From: Akebia trifoliata | Taxonomy: Eukaryota > Streptophyta > Magnoliopsida > Ranunculales > Lardizabalaceae | Length of the DNA stretch: 64,000 bases | Assembly (NCBI GenBank): GCA_017979445.1 | Contig: CM030708.1 | Coordinates: forward strand, 35,034,721 to 35,098,720 | Direction: 5' to 3' | Shown: positions 1-11,783 of the stretch, in pieces | Position numbering within the stretch: the first letter of the stretch is position 1 | Layout: the number at the start of each line of letters is the position of its first letter | Program-made: the position numbers and the translations under genes | The notes under the pieces: model-generated | What the model saw: only the letters and a program-made list of their open reading frames with translations | What the model was told of the DNA's origin: nothing | The model's database searches: none

Positions 1-140
1 ACGCGAAACCAAATTTGAAAACCATGCTTATTATACCAACAAATGAAAGAAAAAAAACAACTTTAAGTAAACCAAAAACTAATCAAATCAATATAATGAT
101 CTAATTTTTTTGTAAGTTTTTTTTTTTTTTTTTTATTAAC

Positions 141-215
141 TGAATGTCCGGGCCAGCTTGCGCGCACCACGACTAATCTCGGGGAAGACTACCACAACAA
201 CCCACCACCATGGTA
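141..215 (-). repeat. Au-like SINE, 3' fragment
   Basis: Read on the minus strand, this stretch contains GCGCGCAAGCTGGCCCGGAC, followed by an A-rich tail (the T-run near 117-134 on the plus strand). That GC-rich block is, from memory, the 3' part of the Au SINE that is widespread in plants. The tRNA-like 5' half is not recognisable, so this would be a truncated copy. The family name is recalled, not searched. Confidence 0.4.
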
Positions 216-284
216 ATTTTTTTTTTTTTTTTTTTTTGTAAGTTGATTTGCACAGTACAAATAAGTCCTTATATGATTTAGAGT

Positions 285-440
285 CATCAAAATCCGACGC
301 CCCATCTAACACACGCCCCCATCACATAATCGTAGATCATTTATCTTAGGGTTGCACAAGAAAAAAAAAATTATAATTATGTGTATCCCAACATAAATGA
401 TCTACAATTCTATATGGGATGGGGGCATGAGAAAATCATT
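285..440. repeat. Foldback MITE-like repeat
   Basis: The left arm (gcccccatcacataatcgtagatcatttat) and the right arm (ataaatgatctacaattctatatgggatggggg) are imperfect inverted copies around an A-rich centre. No transposase is present. Similar foldback elements near 27850, 56400 and 60822 share the theme of a 'bad hairpin with tctacgattcta-like arm', so this is probably one diverged MITE family. Confidence 0.5.
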
Positions 441-1156
441 ATTCTATGATTTAATCTTGGAGTTGACAGCCTTGTAAATCTACAAAAGAGCACAAACAAG
501 AGTATGACTATAACCTGATAATTATAATTATCAATATTAGATTATAAACATTAATATCAAAGATCCTGAATCTCATTTGGCCACATTGATTTTATAATCT
601 AATATTGAAATCTTATTTGACTAATACAATTTATGAAAATCTATCATATGAAAAAATTACACCTGTTGAGGTTAAGGATTAGATTGTAAATATTTATCCT
701 ACAAATTGAAAACGATGAACTTTTGTGAAAAATGAGCCCAAGATTTTCTATTATTATTAATAAACTTCCATAATCAAAGGATATGTCTTACTTATCCAAA
801 AAATTATAATGATTTTTTAAATTTCATATTAAATTTTTGTTTCATTATTAGGAAATAGGTTGCATGGGCCGAGGGACCATGTAGAGCTTGGACCGACGTC
901 AACAATTGAGCCATGTTATTTGCCATGTTGGTACAACTGACACCTCGGCTCTCTTGATTTTATGGATTAGATTGGGTTAAAAAAAAAAATCAAAAAGGTC
1001 AAATCTTGAGTTTGAAAATGCTGGCCACTAAATTTTCGGGTTTAACATTTAAATTCAATAATGAAAAAATCTTTGTTTTCAATTTTTAAAAATGAATGTC
1101 CACTGAATTTTTAGATGTAAAATTTAAATCTAACGGTGAAACAAATATTTGTTTGG

Positions 1157-3253
1157 GGCAGTGACTATGAAGGGCTCTTTATTGAGAATATATATTAAAT
1201 AGTCCCCTAATAAAGAATACAGGCTATTTAAATCCCATTTAATAAAATATTAATGTCACACCCCAACCCTATGACACTACTAATATTGTATTTGAGTTAA
1301 TAGCCCATTGGGCCCAATGGTTTGTTCTTAGGCTTTTACCTCCTAAAGGCCTCGATACTATATAGGGTCGGTTTGTTCCTTATGAATACTCGCACTCATG
1401 GGTGATGCGGGACTAAATCCCTCACCCCCCGTGTTATGCTACCTCCAGGAATGAGTTACTACATTCACTCCCCCCCAACAAGGCAACCGCTGTGCACGAA
1501 ATGATCTTCCCACCACGTAGACATCAGACTCTGACACCATTTGTCACAGCCCGACTCACAACAATACCAATATTGTCCCTGAGTTAACAGCCCACTGGGC
1601 CTAGGGTTTTGTTCTTGTGCTTTTACCCCCCAAAAGGCCTCGGTACTATATTGGGTCAATTTGCCCCTTATGTATACTTCAAGTACCGCACTTCTGGGCG
1701 ATGTAGGACTAAATCCCTCACCCCCGTGTCGTGCTACCTCCAGGAGTGGATTACTAAAATTAATCTATTAAGGATCTTTTGAAGATTTTTTTGAGAAAAT
1801 ATCTAAAACGCCCTTTTAATAACTTTATAAAAGCATATAAAAATATATTGAGTCAAATGAACAACTTACCAATTTATTTGGTTTATTAATATTTTTGTAA
1901 AATATATATATGTAGTTTAATTTATTAAAAGCTATTCATAAATTCAATATAATCTTATGTGACTTATTTAAGTCAACTTGCAAATTTTTGAGCTGAATCA
2001 ATTCAATGAACATTCAAGTCGAGTTTTAAAATTATGGTTTAATTATTGAAAAATTATTTATATATTTTAATATACATATAACATACGTAGTTCAAATCAG
2101 TTTGATGATGATAATGACCATACTCATCCCCATCATCATCTTTGTTGTAGTCATCATCATCTATGTGAGTTAAAGATTAGGGAGAATGACTTCGAAGGAC
2201 TCTTTTATTGAGAATATGTACCAAATAGTCCTCTAATAAAAAATATGGACGATTTAAGTCTCATTAAATAAAATATTAGTTTATTAAGGATTTTTTGAAG
2301 ATTTTTTAAAGAAAAATACCTAAAATGCCCTTTAAACAACTTTTCAAAGTGTTTGATCTAAAAATATAGCGAGTCAAATAAAAACTTGATCAATTTATTT
2401 AGTTAGTAATATTTATGTGAAAAATAAAAAATAAATATTTCATCTAATAAAAATTATTCATAAATTCAATATAATATTATTTGACTCATTTGTGTCGACT
2501 TGCTAATGTTTTAGTTGACTCAATTCGATGAATATTCAAGTCGAGTTTTGTAATTATTTATATATTTTAATAAATCTAATATAATAGATCAAATAAGTTT
2601 GATGATGATTATACTCATCTCCATCATTGCCATTGTTGTAGTCATCATCATTTATGTAATTTAAAGATGACTAGTTTTGGAAAGAGAAATAAGTTTTTTT
2701 AATTGATCTATAAGAGATTACTATAGTTAAGGGACATTAATTATAAAACGTAGGAGTAACTCAAATATTCTCAAATAAACATGTTTCTTTAAATTTCAAA
2801 AATCTTTGAAAGGGTAATTATGGTATTTTCGTTTTTAAAATCATTTTTAGACTAATGCTTGATAAATTAGGTACTAAAGAGTCTATATCTTTTTAGAAGA
2901 GACTTTTAGTACATATTTTCAAAAAATAGGTCTTTGTGGTCATTGCCCCTATTAGTCTTGGAAAGAAAAAATAAGATTTTTTTTTTATCGTTCTATAAGA
3001 GATGACCATAGTCAAGGGGCTTGTCATTAATTTTAAAACATAAAAGTACTTCAAACATTCTCAAATAAATACATTTTTTAAACATAAAAATTTTTGAAAG
3101 GGTAATTACGGTATTTTCACTTCAAAAATTATTTTTAGAACTATTATTAAAAAAAAAAAAAAAAAGACTACTAAAGTATCCATATTTTTTTAGAATAGAC
3201 TTTTAGTACATATTTTCAATAAATAGGTCTTTGTAGTCATTATCCCTATTTTT
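1157..3253. mobile_element. Composite terminal-inverted-repeat (MITE-like) element
   Basis: Two left ends (about 1157 and 2181) and two right ends (finishing near 2948 and 3253) share one motif. Left ends read like GGGCAGTGAC...GAATAT and the right ends are its inverse (...TTTGTGGTCATTGCCC). The inverted similarity extends inward for roughly 150 bp, including the aaatacctaaaatgccctt block and its complement. The left half is duplicated (1157-2165 without the TRIM, and 2181-2670), as is the right half (2672-2948 and 2955-3253). No coding potential is visible, so it is non-autonomous. The first left half is interrupted by the TRIM at 1254-1758. Confidence 0.6.
1254..1758 (-). mobile_element. 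TRIM (miniature LTR retrotransposon), complete
   Basis: Two ~215-bp direct repeats (1254-1467 and 1542-1758) flank an internal region of only about 74 bp. On the minus strand the upstream LTR ends in TGTGACA. It is followed by AATGGTGTCAGAGTC (1527-1541), close to the initiator-Met tRNA primer binding site TGGTATCAGAGC. The internal region ends in a polypurine tract GTTGGGGGGGAG (1468-1479) just before the second LTR, which starts TGAATG. ATTAA flanks both sides (1249-1253 and 1759-1763) as the 5-bp target duplication. There is no coding region, as expected for a TRIM. The terminus at 1758 has lost a few bases. Confidence 0.8.
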
Positions 3254-3781
3254 ACTATTATTTGGTATTTCATTAATTTTATGTTTTACGTACATATGGC
3301 ATTTGATGGTGTTTTTGGGCACTACATTGACATGTGATGGTATTTTGTCCATACGACCCCACGTCTAATTATTATTGGAATGTCAATTTAAATTGACATG
3401 TTGCAATGGTAAATGATTTACATCTTTCAAGTAAGGCATCGAGTATAAAATCATAGTGTGTATGAGAAATAGGAGAAATAATCCAAAAATTATTTTTGAT
3501 TTTTCATATTTTTCATTTATGATTATTAAAATTCAAGTCCATAATCTGAACCAAATGATAAGTTGGATATTTTGATTAGTTTCTATTGGCATCCCAACTT
3601 TTACTTATTACACACCAATTTCTTAAATTATTTTATCACACCCCACCTGAAGATTAAAACACACCATTCAAACATTACAAAGGTTTGGCTCAAATTATTA
3701 TCTCAACTTTGTAATTATTTGTTTATAATTATATTAGGCTCATATAAAACCTTAAACCTAAAAATAATAATAATAATAATT

Positions 3782-3891
3782 GAGAGTTTCTATCGGCACC
3801 ACAGCTTTTACTTATTCTCAATCATTTACTTATTTTGTTTATTTTTAATTGGAATGTAATAAGTAAAAGTCGGGTGCCAATAGTAGCTCTC
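3782..3891. repeat. Foldback MITE with ~33-bp inverted arms
   Basis: gagagtttctatcggcacca at the left and its near-complement tggtgcc..aatagtagctctc at the right enclose a short A/T-rich loop, and the arms include cttttacttatt / aataagtaaaag. The arm sequence (ttctattg-ccac-caacttttg) recurs at 16067, 47771, 59213 and 61120, so this belongs to a family with several copies in the window. Confidence 0.6.
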
Positions 3892-3984
3892 TTATAAAAC
3901 CTGATTTTTGAGTGAGGGAATGTGCCAATTTGTTGTCAAGTAGAATTTTAGGGTTTTCGAGATTTCTAAATGGCGTCAGCCCTA

Positions 3985-4151
3985 GAAATTTCTACACGTG
4001 AGACAGATATATATCACCGCAAAACCCTAGAAACATAACAACACGTGTGCACTCGGTAGAGTAGCTCCAGACCGTCCGATCAATTGCCACATCATTGATC
4101 TACGACGTATGGTGTTTGACGGCTAAGATTGTGGTTGCAGAGCTACTGGTG

Positions 4152-4182
<31 letters not shown>
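3985..4182 (+). promoter_or_regulatory. Promoter/leader of the acidic-protein gene
   Basis: Upstream of the start at 4244 lie two ACGTG cores (acacgtgaga near 3996 and acacgtgtgc near 4040) and a telo-box-like AAACCCTAG (about 4021). A pure CT repeat follows at 4155-4182. Telo-boxes are common in promoters of plant growth/ribosome genes, and CT/GA leaders are targets of BPC/GAGA-binding factors. No clear TATA box was assigned. Confidence 0.45.
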
Positions 4183-4183
<1 letters not shown>

Positions 4184-4243
4184 GAGCTGTTTGTCTGAAT
4201 TTCAAATATTTTTTTTCCGATTATACTGAAATTTCTGTGAAAA

Positions 4244-7002
4244 ATGAAGATCATGGATGAAGAGAGAGAAATTGAGGAGACTAAAACTAGGGTTTTGAAT
4301 GGCAAAACCCATGCGGATGATGATGTAGAAGAAGAGGACAATGAGATGGATGGAAAGAAGGAAGATGGCGTAGAAGATGTGGATGATGATGATGATGGTG
4401 ACGATGATGATGATGACGATGATGACGATGATGAAGAAGAAGAAGGCGACAACGATGATGAAGATGATGCTGTGGAAGGCTTGCAGTCTGTTCGTCCTCC
4501 TCATGTTCAATCTGTAGATGATGATGATGAGGACGATGAAGACAACGATGATGAAGATGATGAGGGGAGCGATGATGATGACGACGACGACGACGACGAT
4601 GATGAGGTCGAGGAGGAAGACGAGGTAATTTTCTCAAATTTTAATAATAATTTATTTGTACAAATAGGTTTCCTTCTCCAGTTCTGATCTAAAAATCTGT
4701 TTTTTTTTTTTGCTCTCTTGTTCTCCCCATTAAGCTTTTTTCTGCATATTTTCATGGATCTGATGTGTTTTGCCTCAACAAAAAAAAAAAAAACTTCTGT
4801 TTTAGGGTTTTGGTTAATCTGAATGAACTGGTGACGTTGAAAGCTGGAAAAACTCTAGCATTTTTTTGGGGTTATTTCTTAGGTAGTTTTACCCCCATCT
4901 CACCCCCATAACCTCCATTGATTTATTCTGAAATTGTTGGTAAAAGAAAACAATGGTAGATTCTTGTGTTTCTTGGAATCTAATGTGTTTGATAGTTTTT
5001 TTCTATTTGAATGAATAATTTGACTTGATTGTGAAGGTTTCTTAGAAACTCATCTTCTCTTTCTTTTTTACTTCCCTTTATACTATGCTGATTTTCGAAT
5101 CCACCCTGCAAGTTTTGTTAGGTCAACATGAATATTGCTTTTTTAGACAATTATTTCAGTACCATGGTGTTCTTATGTCCTTTTTAAAATTTTAATCATT
5201 TTTTTTGCCTTTATTTCCATTTTAACTTTTCTATGATAGTGTGATTTCAGAATTAAGGTGTTCTTGTGTTTGTTTATTATTTTGGGGCCTTTTATCAATG
5301 TGATTGTAGAATTTGCTGGCCTTTTGAATATTTGAGTTAAGATCCTTACCATCTGTTCGTCGCAAGAGTTTCGATGTGTTCTTTTACATGTGCGTTAGTC
5401 ACAGTAATGGCTTACATTAGACCATGGCTGGTCCAGTTTCAACAAACACTTTTCTTTTCTTCATCATTTGACCAAAATTTAACTCAGTGCCTGATCAGTG
5501 ATCACAATTAGATGGAATTATGTTTAATGGAACATCAGAGAGACTTTGTTATTCTCGTAACACATTTTGGACTTCTTAATGATTTTTGGTATTCTTCCCA
5601 GGCATGTAAATACATATGTGTTTGTTTACATTCACCTCAACCTAAATTGGTTTAATCCTAATTGCTTTATTTTATTTTATTTTTTCTCTTTGTACTCTTC
5701 TCGTCGGATTTGCTTTTAATACCCTTCTGTAGTTTCTGTATACTAGCCAGATACTGCTAAATAAAAACCACATTTTTTATGTATACATTTTTCTTCCTAA
5801 TAGAAAAGTGATCAAAGAGAAAACTCTTATAACCCAAGCAATTTGGTAAGCGTTCTTTCAAATGTTACTTTTGGTACACTAGCTCTGTTTCATCTGCATA
5901 GGGTTGTACCCTTTCAATTTTTTTATTGTAGTTCATCCTTTTTTCGGCAAAATCATTTCACTCCTCTATATTTTCATGTGAGCATTTTAATAACAACCTA
6001 AGAAAGATGGTAATTTCAGTTTCTCAACTATTGTGGGAGAAATATATTTGAATTATTTTTTCTTTTTTTATATTTATATCTTAATGAACTGTATATTTCC
6101 TATTTTCACGAGTAAATCATGATAATTTACAAACATTACTGATTATAATTTTGATTCCCAAACTTTTGAACCAAATCCATGCATATCATAGACTTCCAAA
6201 ACTCTTATAAGAAGTTTTCTGTGGCAGGTCTGTGGATTTTGTTGTTTTTCATGTTTAGTTATTCCAACTTCTTATTTGGATATGGTGGACTGTAATAATC
6301 TCGATGGTGAACTGGTCCATGATGGTGGCAGAGGGACACTGTTTATTGGTTTTGCTTGGGTTAATTGACCATTAGATGCTCCAATTCATTGAATTATTGG
6401 TTTTCTCCCCCGCCCCTGGATTTATCTAAGCATTTTAATATGCCACATTGGAGCCCTTCACCCCACGCCTGTACACGTGTGTGTGTGTATATTCCAGTGT
6501 ATTGGTAATCTATCCATATGGTCTACCCATGGCACCATAGATTTCTTAATTTACGTTTTCTGATTTTGTTGTTACTATAATTTGCTAGGTAACATTGTTT
6601 TCTAGCACACCATCTCGTCTCTGATAAAATTTCCTTGTATGCTCATGATGGCCCTGGTGTATGTAGAACAACCTATTCCAATATTTTATTTGACTCTACA
6701 CCATTTATTCTCCATGCCTCACTCTATACCTGACATGATATTTTTATCTACAAATAATTATATAGGAGGATATGGGAACGGAGTACCTCGTCCAACCTGT
6801 AGGTCGTGCAGAAGATGAAGAAGAAGCTAGTGATTTTGAACCAGATGAGAATGGTGAGGAGGAGGATTTCGATGAAGAGGAAGGTGATGAGGATGACGAA
6901 AATACCGGAAAGGGTGAGGTTTCAGCAAAGAGGAAGAGGTCAAGTAAAGATGACTCTGATGATGATGGTGGCGAGGACGACAACAGACCATCCAAGCGAT
7001 AG
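4244..7002 (+). CDS. Highly acidic Asp/Glu-rich nuclear-type protein
   Basis: Two exons, 4244-4624 and 6766-7002, join in phase 0 across a 2.1-kb GT-AG intron and encode about 205 aa. Exon 1 is dominated by Asp/Glu runs (residues ~45-127) made by GAT/GAC/GAG/GAA repeats. Exon 2 starts EDMGTEYLVQPVGRAEDEE, then has acidic stretches, a basic cluster AKRKRSSK (NLS-like) and a C-terminal RPSKR. I recognise this tail as a conserved plant protein of unknown role, often auto-named after VHS3 or prothymosin on composition alone; those names carry no functional weight. Low complexity suggests a disordered, histone- or nucleolus-associated protein, which is inference. A second ATG four codons in (4253) is an alternative start. 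Confidence 0.75.
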
Positions 7003-8122
7003 GGCGAGGCCCTTCAAATTGAAGACTGACTAAATTGACAGTTAGGTCAAGTGCTCTATTTTAACCCCTTCCCTTCTCCCTCCATCTCCCCCACATTGTC
7101 TTTTACAGAAAGAAAGATAATGTTTATGGATTCTCTGTTTTTCTTTTTTCTTTTTTCTTTTTTCCTTTTCTTCCTGTTTTCAGGAAGTTTCATTTGGGAA
7201 TGAATTGGGTATATATGGGTGTTTGATGAAAAACTTTGGAAACAAGAGGGTTTAGGCTGTGTAAGGTATGAACTTTTGGTGGTGTTGATGTGAAGCTAAG
7301 GAGCTTAATATTCCCTCCTTTCAGTATGTGGTTGTAACCTTTTTAAGCACTGACTTTTAATTTTTATTTTAGGTTATTGGGTACTTTGCTTTTGTTCTTA
7401 TTGTTGGATGATGATATGTGAGAATTTGGCTTTCTTATTTGCTTGACCTTGTTATTGTTATTCTTTCCCATGATAGCAGTTCAAAAGGAAACAGGGAAGT
7501 AAAGAAATCTCTCATCTTTTGATAAAAAAAATTGATTAATATTAAATATTTTTAAAAGAATAATGCTGAAGTGACTTGAAGATTGTACCTCACATCTTGA
7601 TGTGAAAGTGTATAGGAATCATGGATGCTTATTCACTTGTATCTATGAGGTACAATCATGGTTTCAAAACTCGTCCGAGACCAAGACGTATCACCTGAGT
7701 CGTCTAGGTATCGTCCAACAACTAGACAGATGGACAAGTCAATGTATCGGACATGATTTAAAACCCACGTTCATTTTTCTCATTGTCGAATAAGACATCT
7801 CAAACATACCAGAAAACTCGTCTAATATGTTTGAGACAATTTAGTCTTGTTTGGATGAGACGTCAAAACGAGTTTTAAAACCATCGGTACAATCTTGCAG
7901 TCACTCCGGTAGGACCCTTTTAAAAATCACATAGATCTCTTTCTGTTAATTAAGATTTATCCTTTATGTGATACATTGGTAGTATTTTGGAAAGGGAGAC
8001 TCGAATCCTATTTTTTTTACTAGTTGTCAATGGATTAGATCATGGATCAAGTCTTATTAAACTGATTTTGGATCAACCATCTTTCAAATCTAATTATATA
8101 TTATATTTTGTTTAGATACTCT
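7003..8122. other. 3' UTR and intergenic sequence with MITE fragment
   Basis: The first ~400 bases are T-rich and probably the 3' UTR of the acidic-protein gene. From about 7558 to 7910 there is a diverged element beginning aataatgctgaagtgacttgaa and carrying the inverted words gattgtacctcacatc / gaggtacaatc; the same family recurs at 54435. No gene was seen. Confidence 0.5.
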
Positions 8123-9180
8123 TATATATATAAGGGAATTTTAACGTCCAAGACTTCATCGTGGACGTTAACATTGTCCAACACTTTTTTTTTTCCAATA
8201 ATAACATTTTTCGTTTTGTCTCTTAGTGAAAAAGACAATGACATGTTAGTTTTTTACATTTGTCTTTTTCACAATAAATGCATTTATAATGTCATTAATA
8301 AATGCATTAATTATGTTAGCATTGGTTGTCAAAATATTTATTAAAAAAATATATTTAATTCAAAATACTTAAATGCTCTTAGGGTATGTTTGATTGCACA
8401 TGGAAAATAGGGTGGAAAATCAATTTCCATGGAAAATGACATTTTTCAAGTGTTTGATTGCATATGGAAATGGAAATTCATTTTCTACCCCATTCAAAAA
8501 ATCCATTAAATCATGGATTTCACTTTCCCACCCATATGGGTGGGAAAATGAAATCCACCCATATTTTCCATCATCAATTCTTTCCTACCACCACCACCAC
8601 CATTACACTAACCTCGTTGTCGTCGTCACCATCGTCGTCGGCTCCGTCTCCGACCACCTTCTCTCTCTCTTCTTCTTCTCCTTCTTCTCCATCCCTCATC
8701 TCCTCCGCCACCACCACCACCACGTTCTCCCCCCATCTTCCTCACTTACCTCCGTCGTCGTCGCCGCCGCCACCTTCGTTGCCACATCCTCCCCCCTCCC
8801 TCTTCCTCGTCATCTTCTTCTTCCTCTCCCCCTCCTCTCATCTTCTTCCTCCTTCTCCTCTTCTTTTTTTTTCTCATATTTTTCCATGATTTTATCCAAG
8901 TGAAATCAAACAATGGAATTTGATTTTCCAACCCTACTTAGTTTCCACAACTAATTTTTCATGGATTTTAAATTCTATGGAAAGTGACTTTCCATGCAAT
9001 CAAACATACCCTTAGTATTTATTATGTAAACAATCATTTTTTTTTGTGAAAGATCAATATACCTTTGTCTTTTTCACTAAAAGACCAAAAGATAAAAGGT
9101 ATTATTGAAAAAAAAAAAGTGTTGGACAATGTTAACGTCCCCATGAAGTATTGAACGTTAGCATTTCTCATATATATATA
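8123..9180. mobile_element. MITE with ~60-bp terminal inverted repeats (host copy)
   Basis: Left end atatatataagggaattttaacgtcc...gttaacattgtccaacac and right end gtgttggacaatgttaac...ctaacgttcaat are inverted copies (8123-8187 and 9119-9180). The interior has inverted tgtctttttcac tracts. A second copy lies at 62656-63000. This copy is about 1.06 kb only because another MITE (8382-9011) sits inside; without it, it would be ~430 bp. Confidence 0.75.
8382..9011. mobile_element. Tourist/PIF-Harbinger-type MITE nested in another MITE
   Basis: It begins GGGTATGTTTGATTGCA and ends with the exact inverse TGCAATCAAACATACCC. It is flanked by TTA on both sides (8379-8381 and 9012-9014), the 3-bp target duplication typical of PIF/Harbinger. 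The interior is a compositionally odd pyrimidine-rich tract with ACC/TCG/TCC triplet runs (about 8580-8860), which creates spurious serine/histidine-rich reading frames. No transposase is encoded. Confidence 0.8.
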
Positions 9181-9182
9181 GG

Positions 9183-10436
9183 GTGGTGTTCGGCAACTAA
9201 CGTTAGGAAGTCAACACATTTGTCCTATGTGGCTTAAAAGTTTCAGATTGAACTGATTTTTTGTGAGGATGATCATATGATGAGGAGATCGTCCTCACCA
9301 AAAATCAGACTAATCTGATATTTCTAAGTCCATCAAAAATGGTTTACAAATTTTCGATAAATCCAATCTAAAACAAAATATATCTTATTGGATCTGGTTT
9401 GGATTAAAAATGACAATTCAGATTAGGTCTTCATCGAATAAATTTCTTACTTGGTACCAATTTGGTATCAACCTGATCCATTGACCGCCCTATTGCCTTG
9501 TCTAACGCATATATTAACAATTCAGTGTATGGTAAAAAATCATTACGAGATTAATTCGAGTTTGATTAGGAATATACATTTAGTAGGGCGTTTAAAAATT
9601 CGGTAAAAAATTCAAAGGATGGCAAAAATGCGATTTGAGAATGGTATAATTTGATTTCAATGCTCTAAAAAACTTTCAAAAATTTGTCAAATTCGTGTGC
9701 ATACGGATTAAAATTTTCATAATACTCATATCCAAATATTTAGAAAACTCCCCCTCTCTTTTTAAATTTTATAGTTTTTATTTCTTATTTTTCATAATCA
9801 TCATCAGTACGCTTCATCTTTGAATTCATCCTCATAAATTAGAAACACATGATATTTTTATGCATTTATATCAAACACTTTGAACCTCAGTGAAAATCAA
9901 TAACACTTGAATACCTTTATACATATTCCATTTTAATGTTTATTCTGAAATAGTCTATATAGATAAAATTTTAAAAGACAAACATTTTATTTTCTTAAGA
10001 TTTATCATACTATTAGCATAAATCTTTATAATTGAAAGCACATATTATCGGAATAAATTGAACTACTAAGAAATCTTAGAGAGAGAATATATGTAAAAAG
10101 AGTGAAAAAACTAATTATTGATTGAAAATCATGAAATTCAATAACAATTAAAAATTAGTAATTGTCTAATGAGGAAATCTTTAAGTGTAAAGAGAGAATA
10201 ATAAAAATATTATCATATGATATTGAGATAGAATTTTAATAATTTGTACTCTTACCCTCTTTGTAGAAAGTATTTTTGATTTGTTTAATTCGAAAAAAGT
10301 ATAAAACGTGAATAATATGAAGAGATTCAAAAAGTCGAGAATTTTTAATAGGAATTGAATTGGATGGAAATTTTAATCGTTTCTTATATCATTCAAAAAA
10401 TTTGGACATAAATCGTGAATTATTCAAAGAATTACT
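9183..10436. other. AT-rich intergenic stretch
   Basis: No coding exon, RNA gene or well-formed repeat was recognised here. The sequence is AT-rich with scattered poly-A/T. Confidence 0.6.
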
Positions 10437-10591
10437 AAACTATGGTCTCTCATGTCACATTGGATCCAATCTGAATTTTAAATGACAAATCGAATCAGGA
10501 TTCTTAGATTCACCTGTCCCTCTACACTTCAAAACCACCATATTTTTCTGTTAGAATCTGCATTTGAGTTTTTAAAAAAAAAGAAGAAGAT

Positions 10592-10658
10592 TTACGTATG
10601 TCGGGAGATGAACCTGGATCTAAGAAGAGAATTCTCTGAACTGTTGGACTACAAACAC
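10592..10658 (-). pseudogene. Decayed tRNA-like relic, unit 1
   Basis: The minus strand reads GTTTGTAGTCCAACAG...CAGGTTCATCTCCCGACATA, aligning with the unit-4 relic but with broken acceptor and T-arm pairing. It is a non-functional copy. Confidence 0.6.
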
Positions 10659-10994
10659 TTATTGGTTTACTTTGTTCGATAGATTTAATTAGACACATTG
10701 TTTTAGCTCCCTCAATAAATTATGACACTTGTAAATTGTGATACCTTCTGCAAAAATTGGGATGCAAGAAGATCTTGAAAATCTCAAATTTATGGCTTAA
10801 ACATGGAATTTTCTTAAATCCCAATTACTAACTATGGTCTCACATGTCATATTGGATCGGATCTAGATTTTAAACGACAGATCGAATAAGGATTCTTAGA
10901 CTCACCCATCCCGCTTCTCTTCAAAACCACTCTATTTTTCTTTTAGAATTTGCATTTGAGGTTTCAATAAAATAAAATAAAATAAAAATGAATT

Positions 10995-11060
10995 GCGTCT
11001 GATGGGAGTCAAACAACTCGAGTAGAAAGGAAGTAGTCTTAACCTTCGGATTACATAAGC
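10995..11060 (-). pseudogene. Decayed tRNA-like relic, unit 2
   Basis: It keeps the ...CAGACGC acceptor strand, but the T-arm has become GAGTTGTTTGACTCC and the 5' acceptor GCTTATG no longer pairs. Nearly identical to unit 3. Confidence 0.6.
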
Positions 11061-11393
11061 TTATTTGTTGACATTGTTTGATAAATTTAATTAGATACAT
11101 TGTTTTAGCTCTTTCGATAAATTTTAACACTTAAATTGTGATATCTTTTGCAAAAATTGGGATGCAAAAGATCTTGAAAATTTCAGATTTATGGTTTAAA
11201 CATGAAATTTTCTTAAACCCCAATTACTAACTATGGTCTCACATGTCATATTGGATCGGATCTAGATTTTAAACGACAGATCGAATAAGGATTCTTAGAC
11301 TCACCCATCCCTCTTCTCTTCAAAACCACTCTATTTTTCTTTTAGAATTTGCATTTGAGGTTTCAATAAAATAAAATAAAATAAAAATGAATT

Positions 11394-11459
11394 GTGTCTG
11401 ATGGGAGTCAAACAACTCAAGTAGAAAGGAAGTAGTCTTAACCTTCGGATTACATGAGC
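11394..11459 (-). pseudogene. Decayed tRNA-like relic, unit 3
   Basis: Same defects as unit 2, with a further acceptor change (GCGTCTG to GTGTCTG on the plus strand). Unit 3 duplicated with unit 2 after the tRNA part had already decayed. Confidence 0.6.
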
Positions 11460-11783
11460 TTATTTGTTGACATTGTTTGATAAATTTAATTATATACATT
11501 GTTTTAGCTCTTTCGATAAATTTTGACACTTAAATTGTGATATCTTTTGCAAAAATTGGGATGCAAAAGATCTTGAAAATTTCAGATTTATGGTTTAAAC
11601 ATGAAATTTTCTTCAACCCCAATTACTAACAATGATCTCGCATGTCATATTGGATCAGATCCAGATTTTAAATGACAGATCGAATCGGGATCCTTTAGTC
11701 TCACCCATCCCTCTTCTCTTCAAAATTATCTATTTTTCTATTAGAATTTGTATTTGAGGTTTCAGCACAAAAAAAAAAAAATT

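Noticed and set aside
4123..4755. Poly-Ser and His/Arg-rich open frames on the minus strand
   Set aside because: They are shadows of the Asp/Glu codon repeats of the real plus-strand gene.
8394..8931. Ser/Pro-rich and His-rich frames on both strands
   Set aside because: They come from the triplet-rich interior of a MITE, with no conserved domain, splice or promoter support.
10921..11529. Two near-identical 69-aa minus-strand frames
   Set aside because: Their similarity reflects the tandem DNA repeat carrying tRNA relics, not a protein family.
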